32,542 nucleotides of DNA from Pigoraptor chileana. Its lineage: Eukaryota; Opisthokonta; Filasterea. The stretch's first letter is position 1; every line of letters begins with the position of its first letter. The stretch covers positions 1-32,542 of the forward strand of contig CALSCR010000897.1 in assembly GCA_943704495.1 (NCBI GenBank). Reading direction: 5' to 3'. The position numbers and the translations under genes were made by a program. Below, piece by piece: positions 10,546 through 20,742 of this stretch. The notes beneath the pieces were generated by a model that searched no databases, was not told the origin of the DNA, and worked only from the letters and a program-made list of their open reading frames with translations.

Positions 10546-13500
10546 ATGGCGTACCAATATGAGTACGCGCAGCCGTATCATGAGCATGATGATCCTTATA
10601 GAGCGACTGGAATGGCGGGGCCTGCTCAATTCGATCCTGCCGGATATGCCAGTGTCAATGCCTCCTACCGGTACGTATCGGGCTGTACATCGACTCAGTG
10701 ATTATTGGTCATTCGTCCGCCAACTGCCTTGCCCTGGCGGCTGAACACTCTTCGGTTCCGACTGCCAGTTCGCCAACGTCGGGTTTAGTCGGTTGATAGT
10801 TATGTGCATGCTGCCGTTCAACAGCATATCCGACGGGGCGGCTTTAACCTTTGATAATAATGTAGTATAATAGTCAGCCACGTAACTGCTTGTATCACCC
10901 GAGTAATGTCCAATAATGTGATAGTTCGACTCCGGGTCGGTGTTTGTTCGCCAAGCCGAAGGCCTGCGTGCAACGTCACTGTTAGAACCGTTACGCAACC
11001 CTACTATAATAGTGAAACTGTGCGACATTCTATTTTAACGAAGAAGTTGGCGATTTTACTTCCCTTGCGCAGTCACAGCGGATACGGCGGCCACGTGCGC
11101 TATGCACATGCACAAGCCGGCGCGGCGGATGGCGCGGTGTACCAGTACGGTGTGTCGCGGTACGCACCGTATCCACCGCACCCTCGCTGGCCACCCTCCC
11201 GCGCCCACGAGCCCGACATTCGGGGACTGCCGAGAAGAATGGATCCGTACGAGGCCGAGGTGTATATGCGGGCGACGACCGCCGCTCCCGCGCTGTCACG
11301 CCACCCGGGGGTGCAATCGAACGTTCATGCAGCAGCTAATGGGTACCATCCTCCTGAATGTCTGTGCCAAAATTGCGCTCGACAATACTGGGACGTGCAC
11401 CCTGACTCAAGGCGGTCGATGAGCTATGCCAGCGCTCAGTCTATCGGGCCTGCAATGGTGAGGGCGATGCCATATGCAGCACCTGCCGCGCGACATGGGG
11501 GTCCATACCCATACTCGGGAGCCAGTGGCCGACTGGGTTACCGCCCATTGCCTTATCCAGACGACCCTCGCTACGCCGGCACTGGGTTCGCGGTGTCCAC
11601 GGCGCCCGCGACGTATGAAGAATCGCCATATGTGGGCTACGTAGGACCCGCACGAGCGCCAGCGTCGTTCCATCGCGACAGTGTTCCGTATCCGTCACTT
11701 GCGTTGCGCCGCTACTCTGAAGGTACCCGTGTGAGAATGACTGCCGATTTCAGTCCACCCAGCTTCTTTTATATTCTTTATACTCATGCGTGCGTGGCGT
11801 ATCTTTTTGCGATTGTTTTCCAGATGCAGCATATGGTTCTTATGGACCCGGCCGAGCGTCCATGACCGGCATAACACGGGGATCGCATTCAAGGCCATTC
11901 TTGGAGAACAGGGGAGAGCGGCCTATCATTGACTCTCGTCGGAAGAGCGAAACGTCACCGCAAGCAGCGCCGGCCCGCAACGACAATGAGGGGTATGAGA
12001 ACGAACACCATGGGGAATTGTATCCCTCGGAAGTCATCGATTCTTCGAAAGATGTGTCCGAAACTCTGGAAGTGGTGGGCGAGACTGGCCGCACCCGTCG
12101 CTACCAATTCGTACCCAACCCCGACCCATTAGTGAAAGGCGACACCGCTTATCGATGTGCAAATCGAAGGTATGCTGATTAGAAATTGTGTGGACAATCC
12201 TATTTCCCAAGACGAAGATATGAGGCGCTTTGGCAATAATTCCGCGTCCTTCTCACCCACTGTAATTTGTGCAACATGCAACAATGCAACAATGTGCAGG
12301 TGCCTGAGAACCTTCCACAAAATGACTGCGTTTGAGCGACATACCTGCCTTGGCACGCAAGAATCGCCGGATGAGTGTGAAGTCCGCTGCGAATATCCGG
12401 GGTGCTCGCGCACTTTCCCAAGCCAACTGCGCATGCATATGCACCAGCGCGTTCATCGGCAGAACCTTGCCGGTGACGACCACCCGCTGTCGCCTCCTAG
12501 TGGCCGTGTGTCCCCGTCAATGGTCGGCTGTGGAGAAGATCCAAAGGAAGAAGTGTCGGACGCTCCCGTCGGATCAGCCTCCCACAAGTTGAAAACACCG
12601 CTTCCGTGTCCGATGCCGCGCTGCTCGTACTCGGCGAGGAAGGTCATTGACATGACAGAGCACATCATGACAACGCATGCGCCAGTTTCGAAAACAACTT
12701 GTCCATTTTTGCCGTGCGAGTGCATCTTTCAAGGCCCCTGGTTGAGGGGTCGCATGCAGATGCACGTTATCGCTCACTGTTACGAGCTCGTGCAGAAATC
12801 TGCGGCTGAAAGCGGCGGTGACGGGCAGGATGATCAGGATGTGAGCGCTGACATAAGTATGCCGCGAGACGAGCCTAACTCGGTGCCGAATTCACGCCGC
12901 AGCGCCGGGGACAATCACGCTGCTAGTACTCTCCAGCGGCTGACGAAGCAAGAAAAGAACGCCCGAGACAAGCTAGGGGAAGCACGCGAGGTGTTCCCGT
13001 GTCAGTGGGCAAGCTGCACGGACCTGTTTGCGGAGCAGTCTCTCCTCTCGGCACATGTCTGGACTCACGTGGCTGCACTTCCGCTGGAGGATGACCTGTT
13101 GTCGTGCATGTGAGTGCACATTTCTCCTGTTTTTTAACTATGGTCCCATTGGGGTGTGGTCAGTGGCATGCCCTGTTTTTAAACCTTTAAATCTCACGCA
13201 ATGTCTCCTTCGATCCCGGGACAGGTGGAGGGGATGCGACCACTTGTCGCCGACTTTCGAGAAACTGGTCAGCCACTGTGAATCGCATCTTACTGCGTCG
13301 ACCATGGTTGTGTACTCGTGCGTACACTTGGCGTGCGGGAAGGTTCGTGAACTCTTGCGCGGATGAGTGGTGATTAATCCAATTAATGATGTCGGCATTT
13401 ACTCTGTTGTGCGTTGATCTTTCCTCGCCCTTCTCCTCACCATACCCCGCCTGCCGCGCGTGCGAAACATTGCAGCTATTTGGTACGCGGCACGAGGTAA

Positions 13501-15156
13501 CTGTGCATGTTCAAAGCTCACACGGCATGCGCGCGCCCGTCGAGCCACAGCCGACTCGGCCGGAATCATGCCCGCCGGCACCGTGCCCGCTGCCGCCGCC
13601 CAGAAGGCGTGGCGTCGCATACAATCCAAGTCTCACAGATTCGCAATTTGATGCGCTCGCGGCGGAACTTGTGGGCACTCTTCATTGTAGCGATGCCGAA
13701 ACTGAGCCGACTCGTGAGCCGCTCAAATGCAGCACCCCACAGCCGGAAACACGCCGCCCTCCAAAGTATGTAGCAGTGCGCAAAAGCCCAAAGGTTGTCC
13801 CTCCGAGGATAAACGTCATTTCAGTCGATGACAACGAATCGTCTGATTATGCTCCTTCCGAAAGCGATGGAAAGAGGCGTCCGAAATGGGTGCGGGGCCC
13901 CTGGGGCACGTGGAATGACAAAAAGCGGCGCAATGGATTGCAGAACAAGCTGCCGCCGTCAAAGCGCAGGGGTCCTGCAAAGTACCACCGACGGGATGTT
14001 GACAATGGAACAGAGCCGGATGCTAATGACAACGCCGAGGGCGAAGATGGGGAATGCGCAGGGGCACACTCTGACACGCGCAGCAAAGGACGCCGCCTTG
14101 TTCTTTTTTCAGAGGATCCCAATGTGGCACCGGTGGAGGTGTTCTTGCGAGCGTCGTCTGACGAAGGCAGCAAAAAGCAGACCGCCAGGGTCCACAAGAA
14201 AGGACGCGCGGCACCGCACGGTCGGCGGCGCGGCAACACGCACACGCACAACAAATCTGCAACGGTGAGCAGTGACGATGAGTGTGCACTTGCTTCACAA
14301 TGGGTGCGCCCGGAGTCACGACGGCGGAAGCCCGCTACTGGCAAAGTGCATCGCTGGGGTCGCACTTCGTCGATGCAGCCTCTCAGCGTGGAAGCTGACG
14401 CCGATGCGAGCGACTGCGACATTTCGGACGGATGCCCCGTGATGCCTGTGCGCATCGTGGACCACAGCCGCAGCGAGATGGATCCCGTGTGTGCCGTGTG
14501 CGTGAAGCCCAGCACACGTCGAGACTTGCCGCAGTCCCCGAGTGAGGAGGCGGGATATCGTGCGCGTGATCGGGGAGCGGCACGTTAACGGAGATGACGA
14601 GGACGCCGCTGAGAAAGATGCACGCCAGCAGGAAAGTGTGGAGGGACTTCCGCGGACCCTCCGTTGCGACGTGTGTCGCCGCACCTTTCACCCGGCGTGT
14701 CTTGGAACGGAGGCGGTTGGGCGCGTGCTGCGTGGACACTGGCTGTGCCCTGGCTGCGTGAGTTTCTGGTTCTGTGGCTGTATTGGCTGTTCAGACAGGT
14801 TGTGGCTGTGTTGGCTTGCGTGAGCTTCAGTTCGTGTTGCCGGATGCCGTTCCGTTGTGTTGGTTGCGCGTCTTCAGTCGCCGTTGAACGAGTGCTGACC
14901 AGCCCAGTGCATGCTCGCCTTGCTGTGTGCGTGTGCTTCTATTCTACCTACCCGATTGCTTACCCTTTCTTGCATCTACATGTCTCTCGTGTCTGTTGCA
15001 AAACAGAGGGAAGCCAAGGCAACCCAACTTGTGGAGTCCCCCCTCTCTGTCAACGGCGCCGATGTGCAAGATGCATTTGCCGTGCGTTTCCTTGCCCGAG
15101 GAGGGGTGCGAAATATCGCCGTCGATAAGTCTTGCGGAGAATTCATCATTGGTTGA
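10546..15156 (+). CDS. Seven-finger C2H2 (tandem CWCH2) and PHD zinc-finger protein
   Basis: Probable nuclear DNA- and histone-binding regulator. Exons: 10546-10670, 11073-11722, 11824-12169, 12300-13109, 13225-13342, 13476-14541, 14594-14757, 15007-15156; all junctions keep frame and give 1142 residues. Residues 1-365 are Tyr/Pro/Gly/Ala-rich and disordered-looking. C2H2-type fingers: C370/C375/H388 (degenerate), C404-H426, C477-H500, C508-H533 (long spacer), C608-H630, C643-H665 and C676-H699. The fifth and sixth carry C-x-W-x2-C (W610, W645), the tandem CWCH2 signature known from GLI, GLIS, ZIC and ARID2. Residues 700-1020 are basic/acidic and low in complexity. A complete C4HC3 PHD finger uses C1022, C1025, C1063, C1066, H1071, C1074, C1090 and C1093, followed by a 49-residue tail. 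The finger at 676-699 is formed only when exon 5 is joined to 13476, which supports that junction. The 52 bp intron inside the PHD is required by frame but is unusually short. I do not recognise an orthologue. Confidence 0.83.
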
Positions 15157-16039
15157 CGTTGTCTTGTCTTAGAAACATTGGCACGTTCAAACTAATAGAC
15201 ATCTGAACGCATTGGTCACTTGTACCTTCGTTATTGCTGCGTGTACGGGGCCTATACTATTTTATACCATACCAGCAGCTGTTCGCCAATCGAGCGCAAT
15301 TCTGCAGACCACAACAAATCAGAATAACTGCAGTTTATTTTCATCATGCGACATTCTTCTTGAAATCGCAACAAGGCACAAGGATCGGCAAGGCTAGAAT
15401 CATGGTTGACCTATTGTAGTGTTAAAAGAAAGGAACGAAACGAGGAATATGTCAGAAAAGGAGAGGAAACTGGCATCGAGCAACAACGGCAGAGTATTTG
15501 GTGGAGGGAGATCAGTAAGGTCATGGTGGTTTCACGGTAAAATCAATCCCTTAGATGTATTAAGTAAAGCATCACTTCGATCCAACCAAACACATTGAAA
15601 AATGAAAATATGGCGAAATGCACAGCACCAAAAACCCCATTCGTACCTTTGCTGTTTCTTGTGAAAATATAATGCACGACGTCCAGTGCTGTTTATGGAT
15701 GCCGGGGACTGCAGTGCGGCCGCAGTGTACCGGCAGTGGCTCCATGTGCTCGCCCGTGTGGGCAGAGTAAACTCCGGCTTTACTCTCACTTACTCTTGTT
15801 TACTCTTGACAACATCATGAGTCTGCCGATCTCTCGCTTGCAATCATCGCTGGCATTTCTCATTGCCAGTACGGTTCAGCCGACCGCGAATCCGGCATGT
15901 GAGAGCAGTTTATATAAACGCAGTCCTCTTTTGTAATCGGTTTGAGAAGCGAAAGTTGAGTTGTTGAAAGGAGACGACGTTTTCTCTTTCCTCTCAATCC
16001 ATTCTTCTGCTGTGGGTGCGCATTGTGTGCGGCGTGACA
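15157..16039. other. Intergenic, zinc-finger gene to mS25
   Basis: I see no supported gene. The only clear signal is a TATA-like octamer at 15911. The rest is AT-richer unique sequence with short chance frames on both strands. Confidence 0.6.
15911..15918 (+). promoter_or_regulatory. TATA-box-like motif upstream of mS25
   Basis: TATATAAA lies 122 bp before the mS25 start codon, followed by a pyrimidine-rich segment. The position is plausible for a core promoter with a 5' UTR of roughly 90 bp. This is inference from motif and distance only. Confidence 0.4.
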
Positions 16040-16936
16040 ATGTTTGGTGCGGGGAGGAAAATTACCGCGCGTACGCTTGAGTACCTGCGAAGGAATCCAA
16101 TCCAGCTTAACGACAAGATCCACACAATACAGGTCGTCTTCTCCAAGATGGCACCAGACCACTTGGGCACAAGGTATGAGGGAGTCTTCGTGTTGAACGC
16201 AGTAGTCAAAGCGCATTGACATAGTGCAGATTCTTGAAAGATGTGCCACAACAAATGACCTGTGTCCGAGTAAGACAATGTTTAAACTTGTATGGCTTCA
16301 CTCCTGCCCAATTATTAGCGTTTGTCACTTTTATCTTTGGCGCGCTGTTATTTGTGGCTCATTCGGTTCGTTGGCACGGCCTCTTTGTCCTGGGCTTGCG
16401 TTTGCATCATTCTCTCGCTTTTGCTTGTGATGGTTAGAGTGAAATGCATGTGTTTCTTTGAGTTTTTCTCCGCATACTAACGCGCAGCACTGTTTGACTC
16501 ATGTCGTGTGTGAAGTGGAGCGGTGCTTGCTGCATTCCTAAGCACTGGAAATGGACGTAGCCCACTTCGTAACTGACTCGGCATGCTCGCGTGTGCTTGC
16601 ATTCTCACAGGCTATTTCTCTTCACAAAAGTACCCCCCATCAAATATCACAATCCAAACGTCGTTGTTCGCGTTAACAAGAGTCCGACTAATGAAAAGGC
16701 GGCCGTCCATCTTGTACTTGGTAAGAAGTGTTGTGTTGGAGATTTGATTGGTTGCTGCGGTTGTCACTGCGCACGATACTAACGTCGCAAACTCTCAACA
16801 TTGTCGTCAATTCAACACAGCAAACGGCCAAGTGTGCGACATCTACACGAAGGACAAGCGACCGGAGGCCATCCTGGACGATGTATTGTCAGCTGCGGGC
16901 CTGGGGCGTGATGTGGTGAAGCGCATGAACGAATGA
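16040..16936 (+). CDS. MRPS25: Mitochondrial ribosomal protein mS25
   Basis: Small-subunit mitoribosome protein with the thioredoxin-like L51/S25/CI-B8 fold. Exons 16040-16173, 16611-16720 and 16821-16936 join in frame to 119 residues. The N-terminal RKITARTLEYLRRN matches the family's RRTLQYL start. VFSKMAPDHLGTR continues into LFLFTKVPPIKYHNPNVVV, the hallmark of mS25 (the animal protein has FFNIPQIQYKNPWVQI at the same place). The protein then ends in an ILDDVLSAAG helix. It lacks the C-terminal extension of animal mS25 (about 170 residues) and so resembles the minimal domain. mL43 and NDUFA2 share the fold, but the IQYKNP-like block favours mS25. The start is the first ATG, and the frame has no earlier one nearby. 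The N-terminus is basic with Ser/Thr and arginine, compatible with mitochondrial import without a cleaved presequence. Confidence 0.9.
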
Positions 16937-17733
16937 AGATGGTGGCGTATGTGTGCGGTCACTTACTTTTCTGATGAGCACCAGCATGGTTGTTTTGTGC
17001 TTTCAGTGAATTGTCTCGTCTCATCTGGCGGCGCGGTAGATCCTCGCTGTCCGTTGCAATGCGCCGCCTCCGCCTCCGCCATTGATTCGTAGTGGGATTG
17101 TGGGATACAAACCACACACGCATCAACACAGCATATCAGTACTGTTTGCGTGAAGCAGTTCATATCCGCCGACAATTTTGTTCTGTCTTGGGGAAGCTGC
17201 TGGCACTGTCGAGCATATGCCCATTTCCGAAGGGTATTGAGCAAGGGTGTTTCACAAGGGGTTAGCGAGTCTTGCCATTTCTTCTCAAATGAGATTGACG
17301 TCCATTTGACACTCATGATCAGTTTTTAGTGAGCCGCAATGAGTGCGGCCGTGCGAAATGATCACGTGATGAATCGGGTTATTTAGGCGGGCATTTGCCG
17401 TCGGTGGGTGAAAGAGCGACACAACAAGAACAGTTATGCTGTTTTTGAGAACCACAGCAACAGATAAGTGTGGGGCGCGAAACACCCTACATCTGCAGCC
17501 TCTGCCAACAGTGGAAATAGATCCGATCTTTGTGCTTCTATTCGACATAGTTTGGTGGAGACCAAGAGACCCCGACCGTCCGATTCCGACGGCGCACGTC
17601 AGCGTGCGTTTTTGAAACCGGTCGCATTGTTGATCAGAAGGAGCTATCCTCAAGACAAAGTGATTGTGTGCGCGGGCCACGTGTGAGGAGTGGAGCATAG
17701 TCTCCTTCTCCATCGCACACTGCACTGCGCGCG
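16937..17733. other. Intergenic, mS25 to TMEM64-like gene
   Basis: No gene is supported. The minus-strand frame at 17285-17725 has no recognisable domain and no splice support. A 10 bp palindrome containing CACGTG sits at 17361. Confidence 0.55.
17361..17370. promoter_or_regulatory. E-box palindrome ATCACGTGAT
   Basis: A perfect 10 bp palindrome centred on CACGTG, 364 bp before the TMEM64-like start. CACGTG is the classic bHLH/bZIP target; that it is a binding site here is inference. Confidence 0.3.
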
Positions 17734-18246
17734 ATGGCGGCGGATGTAGTCTACGGATTTGCCGTGTGGCTGCAGGCGCTTCCGGGGTGGCAGGGTCCCT
17801 TGGTGATCATCCTGCTCTTCATCGGCGTATCATTTCCAATGACGTGGGGATACATCGTACTCAATCTGGGCGCGGGCTATCTGTACGGCTTCCAGACGGG
17901 GCTGGCGACTGTGGTTGCGGGCGCCTGTCTCGGCTCATTTGTCTCATTTCAGGCGTCACGCTACATGTGCAAAGACTATGTGCGCACTAAGCTGGAGGGG
18001 CATCCCAGTCTCAAGTCGCTTGTGCGCGTGGTGGAAGGTCCGCAAGGATTCAGGATAATCATGCTCGCTCGTCTTACGCCGATCCCTTTTGGCCTGCAGA
18101 ACGCGCTTTTTTCGGTGCGTTCAGTTTCATCGCTTGAAATGTCGATGCGCATACACACATATGCACAGGCATGGCGTATCGTGTTATATGTTTATATATG
18201 TTTATGCTTGCAGTTTTCGTGCGTGAAGAGGGTTGTGAGTGTGTTT

Positions 18247-18277
<31 letters not shown>

Positions 18278-19002
18278 ATGTGTGTGTGTGTGTGTATGTG
18301 TCTATGTGTGCGAGTGTATTTGTTATGATTCATCCTGCGCTTACCGTGCGCATTGTGGCACTCATATCATACAAACACTCTTTCCCTTTCTTCTCAGCTG
18401 GCGAAAATTGAGCCTGCCATATACACTGCGGCGACGGTTGTGGGTCTGCTGCCGACTCAAATTGTCAACACGTACATTGGGACTACTTTACACACGTGAG
18501 TTGCGACGCATTGAAGAAACGGCCAATGCCATATCAATACCCTACAGCCTGTGTGCATTTTTGCCTTGTTGTGGCAATTCCGCTCACTCGCTGTTATTGC
18601 TTATTACGTCCAGTTGATGTATGCTTCGCTGTTGTAATACTCTCAGAGCGGTTTGTTTTGTGGAGAATGGCACACGCCAGTCCCCACTTAATGCCTTCGC
18701 TCTTACTCCTGGTCTCTGCATGATAACACCAAGATCCACACCATCACACTTTGACACACACACACACACACACACACCCGCTTCGAGCTAACCTTCACAC
18801 ACTCTTACATTGCTTACTTTTCTTTCTTGTTGCGTGGCGCAGAGTCGAGGATGTTATTGAGGGCAAATCGGACATGAAAGCGGGGAGCTATGCAATCCTT
18901 CTGCTTCAGATCGTTCTCGGTATCGCGCTTTCCTATTATGTCGTCCGCAGGGCACAACAAGAGCTCAACGGTGCGACTGGAGAGCCAGTTTCGGATGTGT
19001 AA
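17734..19002 (+). CDS. TMEM64: TMEM64/TVP38-type VTT-domain membrane protein
   Basis: Polytopic membrane protein of the VTT (formerly SNARE-associated, DedA/TMEM41/VMP1 superfamily) group, whose members are linked to lipid scrambling and endomembrane function. Exons 17734-18114, 18398-18495 and 18843-19002 join in frame to 212 residues. Key blocks: PMTWGYIVLNLGAGYLYGF, a Gly-rich re-entrant segment near residues 35-55; LARLTPIPFGLQNALFS, the signature ending exon 1; VVGLLPTQIVNTYIGTTLHT in exon 2; and a C-terminal membrane helix followed by YYVVRRAQQELN. The order and wording match animal TMEM64 (which has GLLPTQLLNSYLGTTLRT and YVVHRAQVELN). The N-terminus is short compared with animal TMEM64 (about 380 residues), so the long cytosolic leader is absent or encoded upstream. 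Intron 1 carries a TA/TG repeat and intron 2 an AC repeat. Confidence in the family is high. Confidence 0.93.
18246..18312. repeat. (TA)n-(TG)n microsatellite in TMEM64 intron 1
   Basis: Alternating TA for about 20 bp passes into an imperfect TG run. It lies wholly within the first intron of the TMEM64-like gene. Confidence 0.95.
18754..18777. repeat. (AC)n microsatellite in TMEM64 intron 2
   Basis: About twelve AC units within the second intron of the TMEM64-like gene. Confidence 0.95.
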
Positions 19003-20048
19003 TGTATATTATTGCCATATATGGCTTCGCGAAGGAAACTTTGCGCACATGGGCGCCATGCAACAATGTTGACTACTACTGGCTTGACGCACGGAGCGGG
19101 GAGCCACGTGGCGTCAGGTTGTGTGTGCTGTGTGGCGTGTGTTATGTGATGCGGTGCCCGTCGTCGTGAGTATATCTTCGCTTTTAAGTTGGTCCGCTGC
19201 TGCGTGCGCGTCGCGTTTTTCGTCACTGTTTGCCTATGTCGGTTACGTCTCATCACGTGCTGCTTTTGACTTCTTGTGTCGTGTTCTGTGCACTCTTCAA
19301 TGCAAATGTATACATATGAATATGAATGCTTGTTTTAACATTAAAGCCGCACTGTGTCACGCTGTTTGCCGTTTTCACATAAAAGCAAATACTCATCTCT
19401 TCGGTATTACACGTGACCAAAACGAATAAGGCGGCGCTGAAGAGTGCTAGGGAGTCCTCTGGTGACCCTTGTGTGCTGCGGTCACGTGTTTCAGGCGCTG
19501 CAGCCCTTGGTTAGCACTCGCACGCATCTCCCGCACAAATTTCGCGATTGACAACGCCCACGCCTTCGTTGCGCATGGCAACCGCGCGCACCCCGGGGTA
19601 CGGACCCAAGAGAGAACAGACGCACGAAGTAGCCCTTGGTGAGGAACCATCGCAGATGCCGCTTCATCAGTGAAGGATACCAATTAGTACTATTAGTGCC
19701 CTTGCATCAATCCGTAACTCAACACTTTGTCTGTGTCCACAGCGCTGACTGCACGTAGCGTGCATATATGTGGCCTTTCCCTGTGAATATTTGGGTCTCT
19801 CTCGCATTGCTGATGTGCACAAGACTGCAACTGGTTATCTAATTGTGGGGCAGCCCACCGTACGATTAATGCGTCCAAATGATGCGTTCGTTCATACAGC
19901 AATCAAAACAATCGCAAGTACACACGCACGCACGCGCAAGAGAGAGGCGAACGTATGCCTTTACAAGGCTGCACCGAGCCTGGACGACAAGGGCAGCGCG
20001 TCACGGCACCGCACCATGGGGCGCAAAACAAGACGATACGCCAACAGC
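19003..20048. other. Intergenic between convergent TMEM64 and UbiA genes
   Basis: No supported gene. It should contain both 3' UTRs. A 10 bp palindrome GCCACGTGGC lies at 19103. The minus-strand frame 19447-19683 has no ATG at its start and no known domain. Confidence 0.55.
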
Positions 20049-20711
20049 CTACTTTCCGGCCCACCACTTTGTGAGCCAGAGACCCCAGAGGTGACAGAGA
20101 AGGTAGAAGATGGACAATGCCTCGACAATCTTGTAGACCTTCTTCTGCGTGCCCTTGGGCAGGAGCAGAAGCAGCGCGAGGCTTCCAATCAGCCCATACT
20201 GGATGGGATGGAGAAACTCCGCCACGCCCAGCTGCGATGCAGAGACGTATCCAATGGCGACGGTGACGAGCGTGATAAGGAAAGTCTTGAGGCTTCCGTA
20301 CACAATGAGATACGTGCCCTTCTTGGGGCTGACAAAGGGATCGAGCTTGCGGCAGACTTCGAATGTGAAGAATCCAGACAGGGCCAGGCTTCCCAGAAAG
20401 TACGAGCGAGGCTCCTCGAGGACGGCCGGGCTGATCATTCCGAGGAGATGCACGGCGCCGGGATAGATGGCAACCTGGTGGGTGACGGCATAGAACAGCG
20501 GGCGCTCCTCAAGCCACTCGCCGCAGCCAAACTCAATGTACATGAGATAGAGGTATACAACCTGGCGTTGAGGGGGATGCGGATGTGTGTGCATTTGGTG
20601 CATGCAAATGTGTGGAACTGGGTGTTAGAAAGGTTTGGTGTCGGCTCGTTCGCACTGCCCATGATGTTGCCTTTACGGTTGTTCAAGAAGGGAGTACCAC
20701 ACACATACATC

Positions 20712-20742
<31 letters not shown>

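Noticed and set aside
12170-12299. Continuous plus frame through the third zinc-finger intron
   Set aside because: An open frame crosses it, but splicing GT at 12170 to AG at 12299 joins YRCANRR to CLRTFHK and builds a C2H2-like finger; the read-through does not.
13847-14515. Minus-strand 222-codon frame
   Set aside because: It is opposite the coding exon of the zinc-finger gene, with Ser/Arg/Leu composition expected of an antisense shadow.
17285-17725. Minus-strand 146-codon frame upstream of TMEM64
   Set aside because: No recognisable domain and no supporting junctions. It lies where the TMEM64 promoter and 5' UTR should be.
19447-19683. Possible small minus-strand gene, considered as a small ribosomal protein
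   Set aside because: Neither frame matched bL34 or bL36, and the longer frame lacks an ATG start.
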